Of a DNA stretch of 64,000 nt, positions 36,704 through 43,973 are shown piece after piece. The notes beneath the pieces were generated by a model that saw only the letters and a program-made list of their open reading frames with translations, made no database searches and had not been told where the DNA came from. The position numbers were made by a program, and so were the translations under genes. This stretch comes from Kribbella antibiotica (lineage in GTDB: Bacteria; Actinomycetota; Actinomycetes; Propionibacteriales; Kribbellaceae). Each line of letters begins with the position of its first letter. The first letter of the stretch is position 1. The stretch covers positions 1 through 64,000 of the forward strand of contig NZ_SMKX01000025.1 of the NCBI RefSeq assembly GCF_004349055.1, given 5' to 3'.

Positions 36704-37204
36704 GTGAAAGAAGACTTCGTGACCTGGCACGTCGACCAGTGGGAGCGCGAGATCCCCGGCTTCGACCGCCGCGTCGAGGGCATCGCCGTCCGTCTGCAGT
36801 CCCTCGGCCAGTATCTCGACCGCAGTCGTGACGCCGTCCTCGCGAAGTACGACATGCAGTGGTGGGAGTTCAAGACGCTCCACCTGCTGCGCCGCAACGG
36901 GGCGCCGTACCAGGCAACTCCTGGCGAGCTGGCCAAACACCTCTCGATGTCACCCGCCGCCCTCACCAACCGCCTGGACGCCCTCGAACGCCGCGGCTAC
37001 GTCGAGCGCCACCACGACCGAGACGACCGGCGCAAGGTCCTCGCGCGCCTCACCCCGGCTGGTCTGGGCATCTGGCAACGCGGTGTCGGCGACATCCAAG
37101 ACGTCGAGCAGTCCCTGGTGCGCTCTCTCCCCGCCGCCGAGCAAGACCAACTCGAGGCCCTGCTGCGCACCCTTTTGCAGGCGACTGAGAACCCTTCTTC
37201 ATGA
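36704..37204 (+). CDS. MarR-family transcriptional regulator
   Basis: The 166-residue protein has a MarR winged helix at about 45-115: ELAKHLSMSPAALTNRLDAL (helix-turn-helix) followed by the wing RDDRRKVLARLTPAG, with dimerisation helices on both sides. It starts at GTG. MarR proteins repress nearby genes until a small ligand binds. The gene is followed after 13 bp by a GNAT acetyltransferase gene, its probable target, and diverges from a TPR protein gene. Confidence 0.9.
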   Translation: MKEDFVTWHVDQWEREIPGFDRRVEGIAVRLQSLGQYLDRSRDAVLAKYDMQWWEFKTLHLLRRNGAPYQATPGELAKHLSMSPAALTNRLDALERRGYVERHHDRDDRRKVLARLTPAGLGIWQRGVGDIQDVEQSLVRSLPAAEQDQLEALLRTLLQATENPSS

Positions 37205-37217
37205 AAGAGTTTTTGCT

Positions 37218-38009
37218 GTGATTGACGACAAGATCGCGCGACTACTGTCGGCGTACGACGAACAACTGCGGGGCACCAGCGAGAGTGCCGACGTCCCGAC
37301 GAGCACCGACGGCCCGGTGATCCGCGTCGAGTATCCGCAGCGAGGGTTTGTGAGTTACCGCTCTCTCGACGGTCTCGACAGCGCCGAGATCGACGCGTTG
37401 ATCGCCCGCCAGCGGGACTACTTCGCAGCGAAGGGCCAGCCGGTCGAGTGGAAGCTGCGCGGCCACGACCTTCCGGCCGATCTTCCGGACCGGCTGCGGG
37501 CAGCCGGGTTCGTGCCCGAGGACCAGGAAACCGTCCTGATCGCAGAGGGCGCTGACATCGTGCAGCGCTTGCAGGGACGCGACACGGTCGACGGCATCAC
37601 CTTCCGCCTGGTCGGCGACCGTGCCGACTTCGAGCGGATCGCCGCGATGGAGTCGACAGTCTGGAACGACGACTGGTCCTGGCTCACCGACGACCTGGTA
37701 CGACGCCACTCCAGCGGCCTGACCGACGTCTATGTCGCCGAGGCGGACGGCCACGTCGTGTCCGCAGCCTGGGCGGTCTACAAGCAGAACACCGAGTTCA
37801 CCGGCCTCTGGGGCGGTTCAACCCTCGCCGAGTGGCGCGGCCGCGGCATTTACAAGGCCCTCGTCGCCGTCCGCGCAGCCCAGGCCGTTGCCAAGGGCTA
37901 CAAATACCTCCACGTCGATGCCTCGGACGACAGCTCGCCGATCCTGCAGCGCCTCGGGTTCCAGGCCGTAACCACCACAACGCCGTACGTCCACAGCGTC
38001 CAGCCGTAA
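37218..38009 (+). CDS. GNAT-family N-acetyltransferase
   Basis: A 263-residue protein has a GNAT domain in its C-terminal half (about 120-260): the acetyl-CoA loop lies in EWRGRGIYKALVAVRA, followed by YLHVDASDDSSPILQRLGF. The N-terminal 110 residues look like a degenerate second GNAT-type unit. I chose the GTG at 37218, preceded by AAAGAG, 13 bp after the MarR stop. It acetylates an unknown amine in the cytoplasm. MarR control suggests a detoxification role, which is inference. A hairpin with 7-bp arms (38010-38016 and 38044-38050) follows. Confidence 0.85.
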   Translation: MIDDKIARLLSAYDEQLRGTSESADVPTSTDGPVIRVEYPQRGFVSYRSLDGLDSAEIDALIARQRDYFAAKGQPVEWKLRGHDLPADLPDRLRAAGFVPEDQETVLIAEGADIVQRLQGRDTVDGITFRLVGDRADFERIAAMESTVWNDDWSWLTDDLVRRHSSGLTDVYVAEADGHVVSAAWAVYKQNTEFTGLWGGSTLAEWRGRGIYKALVAVRAAQAVAKGYKYLHVDASDDSSPILQRLGFQAVTTTTPYVHSVQP

Positions 38010-38075
38010 CAGGCACTGGTAAGAGGGGTACTGACAGGGTCTGGTGCCTGCGCGGCTGTGACGTAGCGTGAAGTC

Positions 38076-38990
38076 ATGGCCGCCAAGAACGACTCCAGCA
38101 GCAACGACCTCCGGGAGTTCCTGACTACCCGCCGGGCCAGAATCACCCCTGAGCAGGCCGGGCTGTCCATCTTCGGCGCCAACCGGCGGGTCAGTGGGTT
38201 GCGGCGCGAGGAGGTCGCGCTGCTCGCGGGGATCAGTGTGGAGTACTACATCCGCCTGGAACGCGGCAGCGCCGGAGGTGTTTCCGACGGCGTGCTCGAC
38301 GGGCTCGTCCACGCGCTTCAGCTCGATGAGGCCGAGCGCGACCACCTCTACCGGCTGGCCCGTTCCGCTGCCAAGCCCGCCGGCCGGGCTCCACGCCGTA
38401 CGCCGGCGAAGAAGCGCGTGCGTCCCGTCGTCCAGCGGATCCTCGACCAGATGGCGATGCCGGCGTACCTGCGCAACGGGCTTTTCGACGTACTGGCAGC
38501 TAACGATCTCGGTCGCGCCTTGTACAGCCCGCTGTACGAGCACGCCGCGATCCACACGCCCGGCCGGCCTCCGAACAGTGCGCGGTTCTGCTTCCTCGAC
38601 CCCACTGCGACGGACTTTTTCGTCGACTACGACAAGTCCGCGAACGACTGCGTCGCGTTTCTGCGCGCGACGGCTGGGCACGACCCGTACGACAAGGACC
38701 TCTCCGATCTGGTGGGTGAGCTGTCCACCCGCAGCGACGACTTCCGGCGCCGCTGGGCGGCTCATGACGTCGGCTACCACCGAACCGGCCGTAAGCGCCT
38801 CCACCATCCGCTGGTCGGTGACCTCGAGCTCGACTTCGAGGCTTTCGAACTCGCCGGCGATCCCGGTCAGCGCATCAACGTCTACACCGCGCCGCCGGAG
38901 TCGGCCTCCGAGGAGGCCCTGAACCTCCTGGCCAGCTGGACCACCCGCGATCCCGCAACCACCGTTGCTCACCTCGACACGAAGGATTGA
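38076..38990 (+). CDS. XRE-family regulator with MmyB-like ligand domain
   Basis: A 304-residue regulator has an N-terminal HTH_31-type helix-turn-helix at about 12-80 (VSGLRREEVALLAGISVEYY, then IRLERG). A MmyB-like C-terminal domain at about 110-290 includes PAYLRNGLFDVLAANDLGRA and the typical HPLVGDLELDFEAFEL. MmyB-type domains bind fatty acids or similar ligands in known cases. The gene lies 2 bp upstream of two aldo-keto reductase genes and a DUF2255 gene on the same strand, which it probably controls. Confidence 0.9.
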   Translation: MAAKNDSSSNDLREFLTTRRARITPEQAGLSIFGANRRVSGLRREEVALLAGISVEYYIRLERGSAGGVSDGVLDGLVHALQLDEAERDHLYRLARSAAKPAGRAPRRTPAKKRVRPVVQRILDQMAMPAYLRNGLFDVLAANDLGRALYSPLYEHAAIHTPGRPPNSARFCFLDPTATDFFVDYDKSANDCVAFLRATAGHDPYDKDLSDLVGELSTRSDDFRRRWAAHDVGYHRTGRKRLHHPLVGDLELDFEAFELAGDPGQRINVYTAPPESASEEALNLLASWTTRDPATTVAHLDTKD

Positions 38991-38992
38991 CC

Positions 38993-40030
38993 ATGCAATT
39001 CCGACCTCTCGGCCGTACCGGCGTTCAGGTCAGCCCGCTGTGCCTCGGCGCGATGATGTTCGGCCCCTGGGGCAACGACGACCGCGCCGACTCGATCCGC
39101 ATCATCCACCGCGCACTTGATGCCGGTATCAACTTCGTCGACACCGCCGACGTCTACTCGGCCGGGGTCTCCGAAGAGATTGTCGGCCAGGCCCTCGACG
39201 GCCGGCGCGACGAGGTGTTCCTCGCCACGAAGTTCTTCATGCCGATGAATCAGGACGATCCGAACATGCGCGGCGGTTCACGGCGCTGGATCATCCGTGC
39301 GGTGGAGGATTCGTTGCGGCGGCTCGGCACCGACTACATCGACCTTTACCAGGTCCACCGGCCGAGCCCCGGAACCGACGTCGAGGAGACCCTCGGCGCG
39401 CTCTCCGACCTGGTCCGTCAGGGAAAGATCCGCTACCTCGGTTCGTCGTCGTACTCCGGCTCGCAGATCGTCGAAGCCCAATGGGCCGCCAGGGAGCGGA
39501 ACTCGCAGCGGTTCGTCACCGAACAACCGCCGTACTCGCTGCTCGTCCGCGGCATCGAGTACGACGTTCTCCCAGCCACCCTCCGGCACGGGATGGGCAC
39601 CCTCACCTACAGCCCGCTCGCGGGTGGTTGGCTCTCCGGCCGCTGGCGCAAGGACTCGGCTTCCGCGCCGACCTCCTCCGCGCGGCCGCCGGCGCGCTTC
39701 GACATGTCGACGCCGGCCAACCAGCGCAAGCTCGAAGCCGTCGAACAGCTCGCGGTACTTGCGGAGAAATCCGGTATGACGCTCATCCAGCTGGCCGTTG
39801 CCTTTGTCATCAATCACCCTGGCGTCACCTCGGCGATCATCGGCCCGCGCACGATGGAACAGCTCGAAGCATTTCTGCCGGCCGCTGACATCGAACTGCC
39901 GGCCGACGTGCTGGACCGCATCGACGAGATCGTCGTGCCTGGCGTGACCGTCAATCCCGCCGACAACAGCTACGGCGATCACGAGCTGCAAGCCGGCCAA
40001 CGGCGCAGAACTCTCCCAAGGAGTGCATGA
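38993..40030 (+). CDS. Aldo/keto reductase
   Basis: A 345-residue TIM-barrel NADPH-dependent reductase with the catalytic tetrad D50, Y55 (FVDTADVYS), K80 (LATKFF) and H122 (YQVHRP). The ATG at 38993, with GAAGGA 6 nt upstream, fits better than the TTG at 38987. Family members reduce aldehydes and ketones of sugars, steroids or xenobiotics; this one resembles the general-stress/L-glyceraldehyde-reductase-like group. Its stop overlaps the next reductase start, so the two are made together. Confidence 0.9.
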   Translation: MQFRPLGRTGVQVSPLCLGAMMFGPWGNDDRADSIRIIHRALDAGINFVDTADVYSAGVSEEIVGQALDGRRDEVFLATKFFMPMNQDDPNMRGGSRRWIIRAVEDSLRRLGTDYIDLYQVHRPSPGTDVEETLGALSDLVRQGKIRYLGSSSYSGSQIVEAQWAARERNSQRFVTEQPPYSLLVRGIEYDVLPATLRHGMGTLTYSPLAGGWLSGRWRKDSASAPTSSARPPARFDMSTPANQRKLEAVEQLAVLAEKSGMTLIQLAVAFVINHPGVTSAIIGPRTMEQLEAFLPAADIELPADVLDRIDEIVVPGVTVNPADNSYGDHELQAGQRRRTLPRSA

Positions 40031-40908
40031 TGCAGAACCTGACGCTGAACAACGGCGTACAGATGCCTGCCCTCGGCCTCGGTGTCTTCCAGACGCCGCC
40101 CGAGGAGACGCGGACCGCGGTCACCGCGGCTCTAGGCGTCGGCTACCGGCACGTCGACACGGCCGCTGCCTACGGTAACGAGCGCGAAGTCGGCCAAGCC
40201 ATCCGTGAGTCTGGAATCCCACGGGACGAGTTGTTCATCGAGACCAAGGTCTGGATCAGCGACTACGGCTACGACCAGACGTTGCACGCCTTCGACAAGA
40301 GCGCTGCCAAGCTCGGCATCGACCAGATCGACCTGCTGATCCTCCACCAGGCGCTGCCCAGCGACTTCGGCAAGACTCTGGATGCCTATCGCGCGCTGGA
40401 GACTTTGCTTGCCGATGGCAAGGTTCGCGCCATCGGTGTCAGCAACTTCATGGTCGACCACCTCCGCGGCCTCCTCGACGCTGCCACCGTGGTGCCCGCC
40501 GTCAACCAGCTCGAGATCCACCCGTACTTCCAGCAACGCGAAATCCAGGCGCTCGGCAGCGAGCACGGCATCATCAACCAGGCCTGGTCACCGATCGGCG
40601 GCATCACCTTCTACCGCGACAGCGGCCACACCAGCGCGCTGGAAGATCCCGTCATCGGTGAGATCGCGCGAGCGCACGGCAAATCACCGGCCCAGGTGAT
40701 GCTCCGCTGGGGACTCCAGCACGGCCGATCCGTCATCCCCAAGTCGACCAAGCCTGAGCGGATCGCGCAGAACCTCGACGTCTTCGACTTCGAACTCACC
40801 GCCGACGAGCTCACTGCCATCGACGCCCTCGAGACCGGCAAGCGTGGCGGTCCCGAGCCCGAAAACATCACGGTGGCAAACTTCGGAATCCAGATCCCCG
40901 AAGCCTGA
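40027..40908 (+). CDS. Aldo/keto reductase (2,5-diketogluconate reductase type)
   Basis: A 293-residue enzyme with tetrad D44, Y49 (HVDTAAAYGNE), K74 (IETKVW) and H107 (LLILHQAL), and the NADPH-binding VIPKSTKPERIAQN near the C-terminus. It belongs to the short prostaglandin F synthase/2,5-diketo-D-gluconate reductase group. GGAG at 40019 serves either of two adjacent ATG codons (40027, 40030). It is co-transcribed with the preceding reductase and the DUF2255 gene. Confidence 0.9.
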   Translation: MMQNLTLNNGVQMPALGLGVFQTPPEETRTAVTAALGVGYRHVDTAAAYGNEREVGQAIRESGIPRDELFIETKVWISDYGYDQTLHAFDKSAAKLGIDQIDLLILHQALPSDFGKTLDAYRALETLLADGKVRAIGVSNFMVDHLRGLLDAATVVPAVNQLEIHPYFQQREIQALGSEHGIINQAWSPIGGITFYRDSGHTSALEDPVIGEIARAHGKSPAQVMLRWGLQHGRSVIPKSTKPERIAQNLDVFDFELTADELTAIDALETGKRGGPEPENITVANFGIQIPEA

Positions 40909-40917
40909 GGAGGTTTC

Positions 40918-41283
40918 ATGAGTACCTGGAACGCCGGCGAGCTGCAGGCCCTGGATCGGATCGGTGAGATTCGCGTCGCCGGGCGCCGGCAGGACGGATC
41001 GCTGCGTACGCTCACGATCATCTGGCACGTTGTTGTCGACGGGAGTCTGTACGTGCGGTCCGTGCGGGGTGCCGAAGGAAGCTGGTACAAGGGCGTCCGG
41101 CGGCATCATGAAGGCGCGATCGTCTGGGACGGCACGACCCGTGACGTTGTCTTTGTCCCGGACACCACGGTCGACGACGAGATCGACGCGGCTTATCTGC
41201 AGAAGTACGGCAACGGATCGCCGACCCGTGCGATCACCAACGCCGCGGCCAGAGCGACCACCCTCCGCGTCAAACCCAGGTAG
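40918..41283 (+). CDS. DUF2255-family protein
   Basis: A 121-residue protein starts 9 bp after the reductase stop behind GAGGAGG. The pattern W-x-A-GEL near the start, then TIIWHVVVDGSLYVRSVRG and GSWYKGVRRHHEGAI, fits DUF2255, a split-barrel family related to nitroreductase/F420-binding proteins. A role beside the aldo-keto reductases, for example F420 or flavin chemistry, is possible but unproven. Confidence 0.82.
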   Translation: MSTWNAGELQALDRIGEIRVAGRRQDGSLRTLTIIWHVVVDGSLYVRSVRGAEGSWYKGVRRHHEGAIVWDGTTRDVVFVPDTTVDDEIDAAYLQKYGNGSPTRAITNAAARATTLRVKPR

Positions 41284-41362
41284 CTTTTTCCGATCCGGGG
41301 GAGAACTCAGGATGCGGAAAGACCTGCTCGCCGGGCTCGCGGGTCCGACCTAGGATGCGGGG

Positions 41363-41945
41363 GTGGATGGCGAGTTGCTGGACGAGTTCTTGCGGGCGAA
41401 CGTCGACGACAACCTGGGTGTGTACGGGATCTGCGTGTACCAGGACGGATCGCCGTTGGCCGAACGGCGGATGCGGTCCGACGACCGGGTGAACCTGTAC
41501 TCGGTCTCGAAGACCTTCACGGCGGTCGCGGTGGGGATGGCCGAAGCCGAGGGGCGGTTGGGGCTCGACGAGGTACCCGTTCGCCGAGAGCGACTTGTTC
41601 CTGCGTACGTATGAGTTGGCACGGTTCGCGCAGCTTCTGTTGCAGGAGGGCGAGTGGGAGGGCCGGCAGCTCGTCCCAGCCGTCTATGTACGCCGGATGA
41701 CGGACGACGCCTTCGATACCAGCCACCTCGTCGATCCGGGCGACCTCGACCACGGCGATCGCTGGACGCACGGCTACGGGCCCGGTGTCTGGATCGACAA
41801 GGGCGATACCTACCGGATGGACGGCCGGTACGGGCAGTACGCCCTGATCAGCCCCTCGGCGCGCACAGCGATCACCGTGACGGCGCACGCCGAGGACGAT
41901 GGCAAGCTACTGGACGTGCTCCACCAATTGCTCGAGCGGATCTAG
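41363..41945 (+). pseudogene. Serine hydrolase (beta-lactamase family), internally deleted
   Basis: The GTG at 41363 starts a class C beta-lactamase-like protein (YGICVYQDGSPLA, then the SxxK motif in LYSVSKTFTAVAVG). That frame ends at 41614. The C-terminal part resumes in another frame with FAESDLFLRTYELARFAQLL, LVPAVYVRRMTDD, GYGPGVWIDKGDTYRMDGRYGQ and ITVTAHAEDD up to 41945. Intact proteins of this type run well over 300 residues; only about 190 are encoded here. The missing middle and the frame change near 41570-41590 indicate an internal deletion. Probably inactive. Confidence 0.75.
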
Positions 41946-41996
41946 CTATCTCTCCCTGTCTCAGGCACGTCTCCGAGTCTTTCAAACTTTCCGGAG

Positions 41997-42482
41997 TCAG
42001 CTGAGGCGGAGGATGGTCTCCTCGATCTCGGCGCCGCGGGCGTTGGCGTAGCCGGTGTCGGTGCCGGTGATGACGAAGCCGGCTTTCTCGAGCACGCGGA
42101 GGGAGCCGGCGTTGTCGCTGGCGGCTCGGGCGTGGATCGGCCGGGTCGGCACGATCTGGAGCAGCAGCGCCAGCGCCTGGCCGGCGATGCCTTGGCCCCA
42201 GAAGGCGCGGCCGACCCAGTAGGTGACCTCGGTGTCGCCTTCCATCTCGAAGCTGCCGACGGTCCCGGCGAATTCGCCATCGCGGGTGATCGCGAGGAAG
42301 GTGAGCTCAGGACTCGACCGCAGCCGGGCGACGTGGGCGTCGAAGGCGGTGCGGTCGTTCGGGTCTTTGGAGGTGAAGGCGGCCATCCGGACCGACTCCG
42401 GGTCCCGCATCATCTCGAACAGTGCGTCGAGGTCGCCGTCCTCGACGTCTCGCAGTTCCACCTCAGCCATGGTTGCGTCCAT
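41997..42482 (-). CDS. GNAT-family N-acetyltransferase
   Basis: A 161-residue RimJ/RimL-like acetyltransferase: VELRDVEDGDLDALFEMMRD at the start, acetyl-CoA site in WGQGIAGQALALLL and the typical SDNAGSLRVLEKAGF. It lacks a strong ribosome site. Initiation could be at the first ATG (42482) or at MAEVEL (42470). It is next to the SGNH hydrolase gene on the same strand with 31 bp between them. Confidence 0.87.
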   Translation of the reverse strand: MDATMAEVELRDVEDGDLDALFEMMRDPESVRMAAFTSKDPNDRTAFDAHVARLRSSPELTFLAITRDGEFAGTVGSFEMEGDTEVTYWVGRAFWGQGIAGQALALLLQIVPTRPIHARAASDNAGSLRVLEKAGFVITGTDTGYANARGAEIEETILRLS

Positions 42483-42513
42483 GACCGCAACGTATCAACG
42501 GCTTCGGACAGTT

Positions 42514-43311
42514 TCAGTCGCGGAGGCGTCCGACGATGAGGTCGGCGACGGCGCGCATGCCGGCGGCGTTCGGGTGGTAGGGAGCGAAGCCGCGAGCGAG
42601 GCGGAACGGGTTCAAGGAGAAGCCGGTCGTCCAGGGTTCGGGGGAGCCGATGGCGTGGTCGCGGCTGGCGGCGGAGGCGGCGATCAGGTCGACGCCGGTG
42701 GCGGCTGCTGCTTTGGCGAAGGCGCCGGCCAGGCCGTCGGCCATGATCGCGATGCTCGGCAGTTGCTCCTCGTTGAGCGGTACGTCGAGGCGCGGGCGGG
42801 TGCTCGGACCGACCAGCGTCAGGTAGTCGACGAGCAGGATGCGCGCGTTCGGAGAGCGCTCTCGGACGTTCTCGACGACGGAGGTCAAGGAGTCCGCTGC
42901 CGCTTGGTAGGCGGTGTCGTCCTTGAGGTAGCTGACACGGGCCCGGATCCGGTTGGCGGCTCGACGGCCGAGGACGGTGGCCGGCTTGGCGAGAGTGTTG
43001 AGCGCACTGCCTCGCATGAACGTACCGACGTACTCGAGATCGTTGCCGCCGGCGGTGATCGTGACGAGCGCGGTATCGGGGCCGAGGGCATCGAGCTGCG
43101 GTGGCGCCTCGTCCTGTTGCGTGTCGAGCAGATGCGCGGTGGTGGCGCCGGAATATGTGACGTCGGTGAGTTCGAGTTCGAGGTCCGCAGCGACGAGGTG
43201 CGCGTAGTTGCGGCCCGATCGGGCCGCGGGCTTGTGCACGATCGGGCCGATTCCGGGACCCGCTGCGAACGAACTACCAAGGGCGACGTACCGGCTGCCG
43301 GGTGGGATCAC
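42514..43311 (-). CDS. SGNH/GDSL-family hydrolase
   Basis: A 265-residue esterase/lipase-type protein has the block I motif GSSFAAG (nucleophile Ser14), block III ITAGGND (Asn90) and block V YHPNAAG (His246). The GTG at 43311 begins VIPPGSRYVALGSS directly, without a signal peptide, so it is probably cytoplasmic or non-classically located. Substrate is unknown; family members hydrolyse lipids, acyl groups or acetylated sugars. It contains one perfect GAGAGCGCTCTC (42852-42863). Confidence 0.85.
   Translation of the reverse strand: MIPPGSRYVALGSSFAAGPGIGPIVHKPAARSGRNYAHLVAADLELELTDVTYSGATTAHLLDTQQDEAPPQLDALGPDTALVTITAGGNDLEYVGTFMRGSALNTLAKPATVLGRRAANRIRARVSYLKDDTAYQAAADSLTSVVENVRERSPNARILLVDYLTLVGPSTRPRLDVPLNEEQLPSIAIMADGLAGAFAKAAAATGVDLIAASAASRDHAIGSPEPWTTGFSLNPFRLARGFAPYHPNAAGMRAVADLIVGRLRD
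42852..42863. repeat. GAGAGCGCTCTC palindrome (perfect copy)
   Basis: Perfect copy inside the SGNH hydrolase gene. See the finding on this palindrome. Confidence 0.9.
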
Positions 43312-43447
43312 GGCCCCACCCTAGCGGCGACCTGGCAGCATGGCTCTCGCACGGTGACTGACCGGAATGGGGTCGGTGATGTCACAACGCAGACAGCTCG
43401 CCGGTCATCACCTGGGAAACCAAAACACCCCTTGAAGGGATCCACTC

Positions 43448-43888
43448 ATGCGCGCAGCAACTCGGGGAGCGCTCTCTGCGTTCTCGATCACCGGTCTGGC
43501 AGCGGCGACACTCGTCGGCGTACCGGCCACCGCGAACGCGACGCCGCCGTCCGGAGTCACCGGCGAGATCCTGTGGCAGAAGACGGTCGGCGACACCGAC
43601 ATCGTCTACCGCAAGATCACCATTCAGCCGGGCGGTACGACCGGCTGGCACTTCCACGACGGCAACCTGCTCGCCCGCGTCGCCGAAGGAACGCTCGACC
43701 ACTTCGGCAGCGACTGCAAGTCCGACGGTCACTACCCGAAGGGCTCGGTCTTCCGCGAGCCCGACCACCAGACCCACATCGGGCGCAACCTGACCGATAA
43801 GCCGATCGTTCTGCTGGTGTACTACTTCAACCCGAAGGGTGCGCCGCTGTCCGAAGACGCAGCGAACCCGGGCTGTTCGTTCCAGTGA
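43448..43888 (+). CDS. Secreted cupin-domain protein
   Basis: A 146-residue protein has a Sec signal (cut near ANA, residues 28-32) and a single cupin barrel. Motif 1 is PGGTTGWHFHDG with H68 and H70 as metal ligands. The later HQTHIGRNL provides further His. GAAGGGA lies upstream of the ATG. Cupins of this length often store or sense small molecules or bind metal without catalysis. Two cysteines (in GSDCKSDG and NPGCSFQ) may pair outside the cell. It ends in a strong terminator. Confidence 0.83.
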   Translation: MRAATRGALSAFSITGLAAATLVGVPATANATPPSGVTGEILWQKTVGDTDIVYRKITIQPGGTTGWHFHDGNLLARVAEGTLDHFGSDCKSDGHYPKGSVFREPDHQTHIGRNLTDKPIVLLVYYFNPKGAPLSEDAANPGCSFQ

Positions 43889-43896
43889 TCCAAGGT

Positions 43897-43926
43897 CCGC
43901 CGGGGCAGATCACGACGCCCCGGCGG
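43897..43926. terminator. Hairpin terminator after the cupin gene
   Basis: CCGCCGGGGC and GCCCCGGCGG pair perfectly over 10 bp around a 10-nt loop, 9 bp past the cupin stop. Confidence 0.85.
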
Positions 43927-43973
43927 GCACCCTCGCCGTACCGGTCGCTCCACGCCCCGTCATAATGCACCGC

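Noticed and set aside
42223..43800. Open frame of 525 codons on the plus strand
   Set aside because: It spans the antisense of the GNAT and SGNH genes and part of the cupin gene in a wrong frame. No ribosome site or domain.
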